Below are positions 56,043 through 64,000 of a DNA stretch of 64,000 bases, in pieces (positions within the stretch are counted from its first letter, which is position 1; each line of letters opens with the position of its first letter). A model generated the notes under the pieces. It was given only the letters and a program-made list of their open reading frames with translations, was not told the DNA's origin and made no database searches. A program made the translations under genes and the position numbers. The stretch lies in NCBI GenBank assembly GCA_963740605.1, contig CAVUFC010000022.1, forward strand, positions 372,001-436,000, in the 5' to 3' direction. Origin of the DNA: DASSUW01 sp963740605 (lineage in GTDB: Bacteria > Actinomycetota > Thermoleophilia > Solirubrobacterales > Solirubrobacteraceae).

Positions 56043-56972
56043 TCAGCCGACGAGGCTGAGCTTCGGTCGCCGCGAGGCGTAGCCCGCGGCGACGTCCTGG
56101 AGGATCTCCAGCATTGCCTGCGTCGCGGGTGAGCGATACCCCTCCGCGAGCGTCGCGGCGTAGATCTGCCGCACGGGCGTCTCGCGCCCGAGATCGCGCA
56201 CGACGATGTCGTCGCGGACGATCCGCAGTCCGAGCCCGGCGATCAGCGAAACGCCGACTCCGGCCGCGACAAATCCCTGCATTGCGGTGTAATCGTCGGT
56301 CTGGAAGGCGATCCGCGGCTGGTAGCCGGCGGCCGCGCAGGCGTGCGAGATCAGCCGGTTGCACTCGCAATCGGCGGCGCCCGCGACCCATGCCTCGCCG
56401 GCGAGGTCCTCGAGCTTGAGGCGGCGGCGGTGGGCGAGCGGATGGTCGAGCGGGAGCGCGAGGTACATCGGGTCCTCGAGCAGATGGGCGCGATCGATCC
56501 CGTCCTCGTCGGGCACCGCGCCGGAGTCGAACACGAGCGCGAGATCGAGCTCGCCGCTGCGCAGCAGCGGGACCGAGTCCTCGGGCTCGGCCAGGCTCAT
56601 CGACAGCTCGACGGCCGGGTGGAGCGCGCGGAAGCCGGCAATCGCGAGCGGCATCAGCGTCGAGGCCGCGGACTCGAACGACGCCGTCCGCAACCGCCCG
56701 CCGCGCAGGCCGGCGATCGCCTCCAGCTCGGCCTCGGCCTCGGCGAGCCGCGCCATGATCGCCTCGGCGTGGCGGACGACGGCCTCGCCCGCGTCGGTGA
56801 GGCGGACGCCGCGCGCGCTGCGCTGCACGAGCGTCGTACCGGCCTCGCGCTCGAGCGCGGCGATCTGCTGCGAGATGGCGGACTGCGTGAACGACAGCGC
56901 TTCGGCCGCCGCGGAGAACGAGCCGCGCACGGCAACCTCGCGGAGCACACGCATGCGGCGGACGTCGAGCAT
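56043..56972 (-). CDS. LysR-family transcriptional regulator
   Basis: 309 residues. Winged helix-turn-helix (MRVLREVAVRGSFSAAAEAL, SFTQSAISQQIAALEREAGT) and a full effector domain (GRLRTASFESAASTLMPLAI, FQTDDYTAMQGFVAAGVGVS). It is divergent from an EamA transporter; the 87-base gap holds a GAACGTTC palindrome (56998-57005) and, for this gene, a TATAAG -10-like element about 10 bases before ATG 56972. This layout suggests that it controls the exporter, as in many LysR/DMT pairs. Confidence 0.9.
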   Translation of the reverse strand: MLDVRRMRVLREVAVRGSFSAAAEALSFTQSAISQQIAALEREAGTTLVQRSARGVRLTDAGEAVVRHAEAIMARLAEAEAELEAIAGLRGGRLRTASFESAASTLMPLAIAGFRALHPAVELSMSLAEPEDSVPLLRSGELDLALVFDSGAVPDEDGIDRAHLLEDPMYLALPLDHPLAHRRRLKLEDLAGEAWVAGAADCECNRLISHACAAAGYQPRIAFQTDDYTAMQGFVAAGVGVSLIAGLGLRIVRDDIVVRDLGRETPVRQIYAATLAEGYRSPATQAMLEILQDVAAGYASRRPKLSLVG

Positions 56973-56997
56973 CAGCCGAACTTATACCACCCGTTGC

Positions 56998-57005
56998 GAA
57001 CGTTC
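56998..57005. promoter_or_regulatory. GAACGTTC palindrome between LysR and EamA genes
   Basis: An 8-base perfect palindrome, centred in the 87-base divergent gap, in the position where a LysR recognition site is expected. Short palindromes are common, so support is modest. Confidence 0.3.
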
Positions 57006-57059
57006 ATTTGCACTGATGGCCCGCTCACGCTTTCCTGTGCAGACCCGTTGAACTCGCAC

Positions 57060-58013
57060 ATGCCAGCCCCGGCCTGGAAGGTCTGGGGAGCCCTGTGGAT
57101 CGTCTACATCGTCTGGGGCTCCACGTATCTCGCCATCCGCGTGATGGTCGAGACGGTGCCGCCCCTGCTCGGCGCGGGCGTGCGCTTCACCGTGGCGGGA
57201 GCGGTCATGGTCGGCGTGCTCGCCCTGCGCCGGTCGGTCCGGCCCACGCGCGCGCAGTTGCTGAGCGCGCTGCTGGTCGGTGCCCTGCTCCCCGGCGCCA
57301 ACGCGGTGGTCAGCGTGGCCGAGCAGGAGGTCCCCTCGAGCATCGCCGCGCTGCTGATCGGGTCGGTCCCGCTGTGGGTGATCCTGCTGCGGCGCGCGAG
57401 CGGCGACTCCGTGCCGCGCGCGAGCGTGGGCGCGGTGCTGATGGGCTTCGCCGGCGTGGCGCTGCTCCTGCGGCCTGGCGAGCAGTCGGGCGACGCGACG
57501 TTCCTCGGGTTGCTCGCCTGCGTCATCGCCGCGGCGATGTGGGCGAGCGGATCGTTTGCCTCGCCGCGCCTGCAGCTCCCGCGCGACCCACTCGTCTCGA
57601 CCGGCTGGCAGATGCTGATGGGCGGGCTGGTGATCCTCGTCGCCGGGCTCGTGTCCGGCGAGGGCGGCGAAGTGAACTTCGCCGCCTTCTCGACGCGCTC
57701 GGTGCTCGCGCTCACGTACCTGGTCGCGATCGGCTCGTGGGTCGCGTTCACCGCCTACGCGTGGCTGCTGCAGAACGCGCCGATCTCGCGCGTCGCGACC
57801 TACGCGTACGTGAACCCCGCCGTCGCGATCGTGCTCGGCTGGCTGATCCTCGACGAGGTCATCACGCCGATCACGCTCGTCGGCGCGACGATCATCGTCG
57901 CCTCGGTCGCCCTGGTGGTGCGGAGCGAGAGCGTCTCACGCACCGATCCGAAGGGCGACCGCCACCGCCGCGGCGAGGTCCGTGCGGCGGCCGCGCTCGA
58001 GCCCGACGGCTAG
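57060..58013 (+). CDS. EamA-family (DMT) transporter
   Basis: 317 residues from ATG 57060 (TTG 57048 is an alternative). About ten membrane spans in two EamA repeats: VWGALWIVYIVWGSTYLAIR, PPLLGAGVRFTVAGAVMV, then TYLVAIGSWVAFTAYAWLLQ, ISRVATYAYVNPAVAIVLGW and DEVITPITLVGATIIV. These are metabolite or drug exporters related to RhaT and YdcZ. A basic C-terminal tail follows. The last 78 bases overlap the remnant of a convergent AfsR-like gene. Confidence 0.9.
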   Translation: MPAPAWKVWGALWIVYIVWGSTYLAIRVMVETVPPLLGAGVRFTVAGAVMVGVLALRRSVRPTRAQLLSALLVGALLPGANAVVSVAEQEVPSSIAALLIGSVPLWVILLRRASGDSVPRASVGAVLMGFAGVALLLRPGEQSGDATFLGLLACVIAAAMWASGSFASPRLQLPRDPLVSTGWQMLMGGLVILVAGLVSGEGGEVNFAAFSTRSVLALTYLVAIGSWVAFTAYAWLLQNAPISRVATYAYVNPAVAIVLGWLILDEVITPITLVGATIIVASVALVVRSESVSRTDPKGDRHRRGEVRAAAALEPDG

Positions 58014-59680
58014 CGCGTCGGCGCTCAGCCGCTCGCTGAGCGCCGTCGTCGTCGCCTCGAGCAGGGGCAGCTCGGTCGGGCTGGCGGACCGAGCCGGCGG
58101 CCTCGCGGTAGCCGTCGGCGGCGCCGAGCAGCGTCGCGCCGGTCACCGGGTCGCCGCCCCGGGCCGCGACGCCTGCCAGCGCCTCGAGGCACTCGACGGT
58201 GGCAACGCCCTCACCGGGCGTGGCTGAGCTCGAGGCTCTCGCGGATCAGCGGCACGGCGCGCACGTCGTCGCCGCGACGCGCGACGAGGCTGCCGAGCAC
58301 GTGCAGTGTCGAAGCGACGTGCGCGGGATCCCCCGCCTGGCGCGCGAGCGCGACGCTCTCCTCGAGCAGCGCGGCCGCGCGGTCGAGGTCGCCGCGGCCC
58401 TCATGGACGATGCCGAGGTTCTGCGTGACCACGCTCAGGCCGCGGACGTCCCCGAGCTCGGCCCAGATCTCGGCCGCCTCCTCGTACTGCGCCTGCGCCT
58501 CCGCGTACTCCTCGGCGAACACGTGGAGCACGCCGAGATTGGTGACGATGCGCGCCTCGCGCGCGCGGTCGCGGGCCGCGTGGGCGCAGGCGAGCGCGGC
58601 GGTGAGCGCCGCGCGGGCCGCGTCGTGGTCGCCGGCGGCGCCGGCGAGGACGCCGGCCGCGTTGCCCGCGCGGGCGCCCGCCTCCGGGCTCGCCGTACCC
58701 GCCGCGAGCGCGGCGCCGACGAGCCGCCGGCGAACACGGAGAGCTTGGCGAAGACGTCGCGCTCGGCGCCGGACAGCAGGTCGTGGCTCCACTCGATCGC
58801 GGCTCGCAGCGTGCGCTGGCGGGCGGGCGCATCACGCGGGCCGCCGGTCAGGAGGTCGAGGCGGCTGCCGAGCCGCTCGAGGATCGCCGCGGGCGTGAGC
58901 GCGCGGGTGCGGGCGGCGGCGAGCTCGATCGCGAGCGGCAGCCCGTCGAGCCGGCGGCAGATCTCGGTGACTGCGGGGTCGTCGGCGTCGGCGACGCGGG
59001 CGCGGCGCACAAACAGCTCGACCGCGGGCTCCGCCGCCAGCGGCGCCAGCGGCACCTCGCGCTCCTCGGCCAGCCGCAGCGCGGCCTGGCTCGTGACCAG
59101 CACGGTCACTCCCGGCGCCCGGCTCAGGAGGTCGCTGACCGCGGGCGCGGCGTCGACGAGCTGCTCGAAGTTGTCGAGCACGAGCAGCAGCTCGGCGATG
59201 TCCTCCTCGACCGCCTGGGCGAGCTCGCTCTCGAGGCGGTCTTTCGCGTCGATCGCCGCGAGCGCGACGAAGCGGGCGCCGTCGCGGAAGTCACCGGCCA
59301 GCCGGTGCGCCAGCTCGAGGCCCAGCCTGGTCTTGCCGATGCCGCCGGGCCCGAGGATCGTCACCATCCGGTGCTCGCGGAGCAGCGCCGCGACGGCGTC
59401 GAGCTCCCGCTGCCGGCCGACGAGGCCGGTCGGGAGCGCGGGCAGCGTGACCGGCGCGACTGGGGCCGGCCGCGGACGTGCCGGCGCCTCGAGGTCGAGC
59501 GCCGGATCCTGGTTGAGCACGCCGCTCTCGAGCCGCTGCAGCTCGGGCCCGGGCTCGATGCCGAGCTCGTCCACGAGGACCGTGCGAGCGCGGCGGTAGG
59601 CCTCCAGCGCGTCGGCCTGGCGGCCCGCGCGGTCCAGCGCGAGCATCAGGTGCGCGTGCAGGCGCTCCCGGCCGCCGCGG
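57936..59680 (-). pseudogene. AfsR/SARP-like regulator, multiply disrupted
   Basis: Read on the minus strand, pieces of one large regulator survive. First, the end of a bacterial transcriptional activation (BTAD) domain: RERLHAHLMLALDRAGRQAD and ELGIEPGPELQRLE. Next, an NB-ARC ATPase with GLVGRQREL, LGPGGIGKTRLGLEL (P-loop) and LVLDNFEQL. At LSVFAGG (about 58722) the frame breaks and several hundred expected residues are absent. TPR repeats (SVVTQNLGIVHEGRGDLDRA) continue in a second frame to a stop at 58211, and the terminal GATLLGAADGYREAAG and TTALSERLSADALAVGLERG pieces need two further frame changes, ending at 57936. The DNA-binding domain is missing. Clearly non-functional. Confidence 0.75.
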
Positions 59681-59724
59681 ACACGACAGCCGGGCGGCTC
59701 CTCGGCCCTCTTCGCCGTCGGGAG

Positions 59725-60929
59725 ATGCGGCGGCTGCTGGCCGGCAGCCTGGTCTCCAAGACCGGCGACTGGCTCACCGTGGGTGCCCTCATGGGGTGGA
59801 TTTTTCAGGAGACGGGCTCGACCGGCAGTGTCGCCCTCCTGATGCTCGTCCGCCTGGCGCCCCCGATACTCGGCGGCGGAGCTGCTGCCGCACTGGTCGA
59901 CGGCGTGCGCCGCGAGCGCCTGCTCGTCGTCATCGAGCTTCTGCGAGCGGTTGCGCTCGCCACCGTGCTTGCCGGGCTGCTCACTGGCCTGACGGCGCTC
60001 GTCTACGTGGCGATCGCCGTGAGCGGCCTGCTCGGCGCAATCTCGCCGGTCGCCGTCTCCGCGCTCATCCCACAGCTGGTGCCTGCGGCGGAACTGCCCT
60101 CCGCCAACGGCCTCAGCAGCGTGATCGAGAGCGCGGCGATGGCGACCGGCGCGGTCGCCGGCGGCCTGCTCCTGGCACTCGTCGGCGTCGGCCCCGCGCT
60201 GGCGCTCGACCTCACGACTTTCATCCTGGCGGCGGGCCTGTTCGCCGGCATCTGCGCGGCATCGGGCAGGGAGGCCCGGGCCGCGGAGATGTCCGGCGGA
60301 TCCGACGACGCTCCGGCCGCCCGCCTGCGCGACCTGCTGCGCGACCGCACGATCAGCACCGCGGTCGGCGCGCTCTGCATCACGGTCGTCGCCGGCGGCC
60401 TCGTCAACGCGACGCTGCCGCGCTTCCTCGAGGAGATCGGCATGGGCGCGGGCGCCTACGGCTTCGGGTTCGGGGCGATCGCCCTCGGGCTCGCCGTGGG
60501 GGCGCGATCGCCGGCGCGATCCGCGTCGAGCACGCCGACACCCGGGTCCTCGGCCGCACGCTGCTCGCGTCCGCGGTCGTCTTCTGCGCGCTGTCGCTCG
60601 TCTCGGCCGCACCGGTGGCGATGCTGCTGCTCGTCGCGGTCGGCATCCTCGACTCGATCGGCTGGGTCATGTTCGAGACCGCGCTCCAGCGCTCGGCCGA
60701 CCCGAGCCTCCTCGGCCGCGCCTTCGGCCTGACCGACGCGACGGTCCGTACGGCGATGATCGGCTCGATCGCGCTCGCCCCGCTGGCCGGGGAGCTCGCC
60801 TCGCCCGACACGATCCTGCTCGTCGGCGCCGCGGTCTTGTCGGTCGCCGGTGTCGTCGCCCTCGCGGGCGTCAGCCGAGGTCGCTCCGGCTGGCGTCTCC
60901 GCGCACGAACGTCAACTGCGGCGGGGTAG
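59725..60929 (+). pseudogene. MFS transporter, single-base frameshift
   Basis: From ATG 59725 the protein reads as a macrolide-efflux-type MFS transporter (RRLLAGSLVSKTGDWLTVGA, LVRLAPPILGGGAAAALVD, ISPVAVSALIPQLVPAAELP) up to GAIALGLAVGA near 60500, about residue 260. There the frame fails; the second half (GAIAGAIRVEHADTRVLGR, DSIGWVMFETALQRSADPSL) continues one frame over to 60929. A G-run of five (60498-60502) that should be six explains it exactly. This is either a real inactivation or a homopolymer sequence error. The N-terminus abuts the truncated AfsR-like gene, and its native start may be lost. Confidence 0.75.
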
Positions 60930-61010
60930 GGCGGCGAGGGTTTCAGCCGCGCGCGGCGGTCCAACGTGAAGTTGTTCAGCGTGAGGCTGAACAACTTCAC
61001 ACTCGACTGG
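60913..61010. repeat. Palindromic repeat, copy 4 of 4
   Basis: Left end CAACTGCGGCGGGGTAGGGC matches copies 1 and 3. The core is a perfect 15-bp stem GTGAAGTTGTTCAGC (60966-60980), GTGAG loop, GCTGAACAACTTCAC (60986-61000), close to the core of copy 1. It sits between the convergent MFS and glucosidase genes and overlaps the MFS stop. Confidence 0.75.
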
Positions 61011-61022
61011 GGGAAAGGCCCC

Positions 61023-63332
61023 TCAGCGCGCGGTGAGCAGCTCCGACAGTGCGCCGATCAGCGCGCGCGGCAACGCCTGCGCGTGCAGTGCGGCGAGCAT
61101 CGCCTCGGGCGGCAGGTCCGAGCTGAGCGTCTCCCACGCCGCCAACTTCGCCTCGTGCCCGTACTGCGCCGCGTTCAGCACCGCGAACAGCGCCTCGGAA
61201 CGGTGCGGTGTGCTGAGGCCGAGGCCGGCGCGGGCGTCCACCTCGATCGGCTGGTCGGTCGGCGCGTCGGGGATCGTGAGGCTCACGTCGGTGCCCACGA
61301 ACGTCACGGTCCACGTCCGGGCCGGCGGCAGGATGCCGTGCGGGTCGTCGGCCGCGCCGATCGTGAGCCCGCCCGCGTCCTGGTGCCAGGTCAGCGTGGT
61401 CCGGGCCGTCGGGATCGTGTCCGGCGTCGTACCCGTGCCGTCGTCCTCGATCAGCGTGAACTCGCCGTCGGTGCCAGGCGCGACGAGCAGCTCCAGCCGC
61501 TCAGGGTTGCGGGTGGCGTCGAGGTCGTCCTCGGCCGCGAGCGGCAGGATGCCGCCGGCCCGCAGCAGCACCGGGATCGAGGCGCTGTCGCGGTGCAGCT
61601 CGAGCTCGCGATCGCCGTCGTAGGCCGTCGAGGTGAACACGTCGATCCAGGCGCCGGGCGGTAGCCACGCGCGCACCGAGCCGCGGAGCGTGACGGGGTC
61701 GCGCGGCGCCGTGATCGGCGCGACGAGGAGCTCCGACCCGAAGGCGAACTGGTTCGGCACGTCGTAGGCGCGCGGCTCGTCGGGCGCCAGGTGGTACATC
61801 GGACGTACCAGCGGCACGCCCTCGACGGCGGCGCAGTGGTTCATCGTGTGCAGGTAGGGCACCAGGCGATGGCGGAACCGCAGCGCGTCGGTCATCGCCG
61901 AGCGGGCCTCGCGCGGATACAGCCACGGCTCCTTGACGAGGAACGGGTTGCTCGACGAGTGCAGTCGCAGGATCGGCGAGAACACGCCGTACTGCACCCA
62001 GCGCGCGGTCAGCTCGTCGTCACGCTCGCCGAAGATGTGGCCGCCGATGTCGTGGCTCCACCAGCCGTAGCCGATGTTCGACGCCGTCGCGGTGAACTCG
62101 GGCTGGAAGTCGAGCGACGCCCACGAGATGTGGTGGTCGCCGGAGAAGCCGACCGGGTAGCGGTGGCTGCCGGGACCCGCGTAGCGGGAGAACGTGAGCG
62201 GCCGCCGGTCGCCGCGCCCGGAGTCCAGGTAGTGGAAGTGGTTGAGCATCCACAGCGGGTCGATGCCCTCGGTGCGCGAGTACGGGCCCTGCTGCCAGTC
62301 GAGCCACCAGAAGTCCACGCCCTGATCCTCGAGCCGGTGGTGCAGCACCTTGAAGTACGCGTCGAGGAACTCCCGGTCGGTCACGTCGAAGGCGATCGGC
62401 TCGTCGGCGTCGCCATCGCGGCCGAGCGCGGTCGCCATGTCCCGGTAGGCGTCCTCGAACGGCTGGACGCCGTCCGCCGGGTGCACGTTGAGCGTGACCC
62501 GCATGCCGCGCCGGTGCAGCTCGGCCAAGAAGCCCTCCGGGTCGGGGAAGAGCGTCGGCTCCCAGCTGTACCCCGTCCAGCCCTGGCCGTACCGCGCGGG
62601 CACCGAGTCCACGCGATGCCAGTCCATGTCCAGCACCGCGACCGAGAACGGCAGCCCCTCGGCCTCGAAGCGATCCATGAGCTCGAGGTAGGAGTCGGCG
62701 CTGTAGCGGTGGTAGCGGCTCCACCAGTTGCCGAGCGTCCAGCGCGGGAGCACCGACGGCTTGCCCGAGACCGCGTAGAACGCCTGCAGCGCGCCGGCGT
62801 AGTCGTGCGCGTAGGAGAAGACGTAGATGTCGCGGCTGCTGCCGTCGCGCGGGCTGACCCAGCCGACGTCGTCGAACACGAACGAGCGCGAGTCATCGAG
62901 CACCCCGAGGCCCGAGGTCGACACGATGCCCGGCTCGAGCGCGGTCCGGCCGTCGACCTTGTCGAGCGTCCGCGCCGTGCCGCCGAGATCCTTCACCGGC
63001 TCGCCGTAACGCCAGACGTTGTCGTGGTTGGCGACGGCGGAGAGCACCGTCACGCTGAGCCCGGCCGTCGAGAACGGCCCGCGGTCGTAGACCAGATGCA
63101 GCCGGGAGGTGACCACCTCGAGCGTCGCATCGCGGTCGATGACATCGAACGCGGGCACGGGCAGGTCGCGATGCAGCGCGAAGGTCGACGCGCGGTCCTC
63201 GAAGACGCCGTCCTCGGCCCACTCGAGGCGCACGAGACCCTCGGTCAGCACAGTGATGCGCCAGGTGTCGCCCTGCACCGTGGCGTCGGGATGGGCGACC
63301 GGAGATGTCGCGAGGCGGAGATGCGGATCCAT
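61023..63332 (-). CDS. Glycoside hydrolase family 31 (alpha-glucosidase-like)
   Basis: 769 residues. GH31 core: an N-terminal beta-sandwich, then PRWTLGNWWSRYHRYSADSY, VAVLDMDWHRVDSVP, VDFWWLDWQQGPYSRTEGID (catalytic nucleophile Asp in WLDW), FSRYAGPGSHRYPVGFSGDH (acid/base Asp in SGD) and YGWWSHDIGGHIFGERDD, then the FAFGSELLVAPIT beta-domain. There is no signal peptide, so it is cytoplasmic. It should cleave alpha-glucosides or alpha-xylosides. It is preceded by a hairpin that separates it from the Lrp gene. The N-terminal sequence begins right at ATG 63332. Confidence 0.92.
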   Translation of the reverse strand: MDPHLRLATSPVAHPDATVQGDTWRITVLTEGLVRLEWAEDGVFEDRASTFALHRDLPVPAFDVIDRDATLEVVTSRLHLVYDRGPFSTAGLSVTVLSAVANHDNVWRYGEPVKDLGGTARTLDKVDGRTALEPGIVSTSGLGVLDDSRSFVFDDVGWVSPRDGSSRDIYVFSYAHDYAGALQAFYAVSGKPSVLPRWTLGNWWSRYHRYSADSYLELMDRFEAEGLPFSVAVLDMDWHRVDSVPARYGQGWTGYSWEPTLFPDPEGFLAELHRRGMRVTLNVHPADGVQPFEDAYRDMATALGRDGDADEPIAFDVTDREFLDAYFKVLHHRLEDQGVDFWWLDWQQGPYSRTEGIDPLWMLNHFHYLDSGRGDRRPLTFSRYAGPGSHRYPVGFSGDHHISWASLDFQPEFTATASNIGYGWWSHDIGGHIFGERDDELTARWVQYGVFSPILRLHSSSNPFLVKEPWLYPREARSAMTDALRFRHRLVPYLHTMNHCAAVEGVPLVRPMYHLAPDEPRAYDVPNQFAFGSELLVAPITAPRDPVTLRGSVRAWLPPGAWIDVFTSTAYDGDRELELHRDSASIPVLLRAGGILPLAAEDDLDATRNPERLELLVAPGTDGEFTLIEDDGTGTTPDTIPTARTTLTWHQDAGGLTIGAADDPHGILPPARTWTVTFVGTDVSLTIPDAPTDQPIEVDARAGLGLSTPHRSEALFAVLNAAQYGHEAKLAAWETLSSDLPPEAMLAALHAQALPRALIGALSELLTAR

Positions 63333-63346
63333 GAAGGCCAGAGAGA

Positions 63347-63370
63347 GTAAGGGGGGTCTGACCCCCTTAC
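63347..63370 (-). terminator. Hairpin after the Lrp gene
   Basis: GTAAGGGGG (63347-63355) and CCCCCTTAC (63362-63370) form a 9-bp stem with a six-base loop. It includes the Lrp stop codon (63367-63369) and lies before the glucosidase start, so it may terminate or attenuate transcription into that gene. Confidence 0.6.
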
Positions 63371-63819
63371 GGCGCCGGAGATTCCTCGAACGGGCGCTCG
63401 AACAGCGTCGAGAGCACGATCTGGGTCTGCGTGCGGGTCACGCCCGGGTGGTCACGCAGGCGCTCCAGCGCCTCCTCGAGGTGCGCGGTGTCGCGCGCGC
63501 GGACGTGCAGCATCGCGCTCGCCTCGCCCGCCACCGTGTAGCCGGCTTCGACCTCCGGATGGCGCTCGACCGCCTCGCGCACCTCGGCCGCCGCCATCCG
63601 TCCTTCGGTGTAGAGCGCCACGAACGCATGCGTCCCCCAGCCGTAGCGGCCCGGGTCGATCTGCGCTGTGTAGCCGCGGATCACGCCATCGGCCTCGAGC
63701 CGATCGACGCGCCGCTTGACCGCCGGAGCGGACAATGACACGCGCATCCCGATGCTCTGAAAGGAGCGCCGGGCATTCTGGCGCAGGAGCGCAACGATCT
63801 GCCGGTCGATGTCGTCCAT
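63367..63819 (-). CDS. Lrp/AsnC-family transcriptional regulator
   Basis: 150 residues from ATG 63819. The DNA-binding part is DRQIVALLRQNARRSFQSIG, MRVSLSAPAVKRRVDRLEADG, then the RAM effector domain (GWGTHAFVALYTEGRM, VEAGYTVAGEASAMLHVRA, RTQTQIVLSTLFERPF). Lrp regulators respond to amino acids. It diverges from hppD with a 103-base gap, the usual sign that it controls tyrosine catabolism; a tyrosine-pathway metabolite or aromatic amino acid is the likely ligand (inference). Confidence 0.92.
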   Translation of the reverse strand: MDDIDRQIVALLRQNARRSFQSIGMRVSLSAPAVKRRVDRLEADGVIRGYTAQIDPGRYGWGTHAFVALYTEGRMAAAEVREAVERHPEVEAGYTVAGEASAMLHVRARDTAHLEEALERLRDHPGVTRTQTQIVLSTLFERPFEESPAP

Positions 63820-63922
63820 ATCTCGGTGATTGTCGCAGGTGACGCAATGGATCGCGCTTGAGCGCAGCGCCGGACAGCGCAACCATGAAGTGCACGATTT
63901 CGAGCGAGAGAGAGGCCTGTCC
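63820..63922. promoter_or_regulatory. Divergent Lrp/hppD promoter region
   Basis: TTGTCGCAGGTGACGCAA (63830-63847) has loose dyad symmetry (TTG-CG ... CG-CAA) and could bind the Lrp protein. On the minus strand GACAAT, 9 bases before ATG 63819, is a -10 candidate for the regulator. The hppD start is preceded by a GAGAGAGAGG purine-rich ribosome site. Confidence 0.35.
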
Positions 63923-64000
63923 GTGAGCACCCAGCCCGTCGTCGCCCCCGCTGATCAGCACCAGGGCGACTTCATGCCGCTGCACGGCATCGACCACGTC
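63923..64000 (+). CDS. hppD: 4-Hydroxyphenylpyruvate dioxygenase (N-terminal fragment)
   Basis: Only 26 codons are in the window, from GTG 63923. The translated segment ends GDFMPLHGIDHV, the highly conserved beginning of bacterial HppD (usually followed by EFYVGNA), with the first vicinal-oxygen-chelate strand. The enzyme converts 4-hydroxyphenylpyruvate to homogentisate in tyrosine breakdown, using Fe(II). The divergent Lrp regulator supports the assignment. Confidence 0.8.
   Translation, partial: MSTQPVVAPADQHQGDFMPLHGIDHV

Noticed and set aside
1..64000. CRISPR arrays, tRNA or rRNA genes, integrase-flanked islands
   Set aside because: No regular short direct repeats, tRNA-like cloverleaf or CCA-adjacent structures, rRNA segments, or integrase genes with attachment repeats were found by reading.

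Overview
The window is very GC-rich DNA (roughly 70% G+C by eye) with densely packed genes, many NTGA stop/start overlaps, frequent GTG/TTG starts and a LexA box of the actinobacterial GAAC-N4-GTTC type. Together with the gene content (DUF5941 and AfsR-like proteins, minor pilins, an Lrp/hppD pair), this suggests an actinobacterium, possibly of the Thermoleophilia (Solirubrobacter/Conexibacter type). The phylum is a fair inference; the order is a guess. No tRNA, rRNA, CRISPR array or replication origin was seen.

1-17 kb is a cell-surface glycopolymer region. It holds two sulfotransferases, a TagF-like CDP-glycerol glycerophosphotransferase, a glycerophosphodiesterase, GT4 and GT2 glycosyltransferases, a GT-C-like membrane protein and an O-antigen-ligase-like protein. 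At its core is a tightly overlapping operon (5616-11384): a CDP-alcohol phosphotransferase with an N-terminal nucleotidyltransferase-like domain, a DUF5941 protein, a LicC-like nucleotidyltransferase, a glycerol-1-phosphate dehydrogenase (the archaeal-type enzyme), a second CDP-alcohol phosphotransferase and a GT2 enzyme. A Wzm/Wzt-type ABC exporter follows at once. My reading is a pathway that makes an activated sn-glycerol-1-phosphate (or similar) unit, builds a lipid-linked, possibly sulfated, glycopolymer and exports it. I consider this the best candidate in the window for an undescribed system.

17-23 kb (minus strand) carries a carbamate kinase, FdrA, DUF1116, DUF2877 operon, the set assigned in E. 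coli to oxamate/oxalurate use (AllK, AllF, AllG, AllH), followed by a methyltransferase and a cyclase-family hydrolase. fdrA is broken by a one-base frameshift. Next to it lies a group II intron whose reverse transcriptase gene has lost its middle.

23-42 kb is mostly metabolic. It has dinB with an SOS box; a dienelactone hydrolase, enoyl-CoA hydratase, alcohol dehydrogenase, GFA protein and GCS2-type ligase; a minus-strand operon with an acyl-CoA ligase, a CoxG-like protein, an NCS2 nucleobase permease, the medium and small subunits of a molybdenum hydroxylase (no large subunit present) and an amidohydrolase; and a secreted AMIN/Gmad2-like protein, sugar transferase, CAP protein, threonine aldolase, PhzF, MBL-fold protein, aminotransferase and XRE-cupin regulator.

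42-64 kb holds a RecQ helicase fused to a phosphoribosyltransferase-like domain, a MarR-controlled drug-type ABC exporter, an M55 peptidase, two LysR regulators, an OmpR/histidine-kinase pair, an orphan oligopeptide-binding lipoprotein, three prepilin-like genes, an EamA transporter, a decayed AfsR-like regulator, a frameshifted MFS transporter, a GH31 glucosidase, an Lrp regulator and the first codons of hppD. Four copies of an imperfect palindromic repeat (about 100-140 bp) sit between genes at 13.1, 35.2, 44.2 and 60.9 kb.
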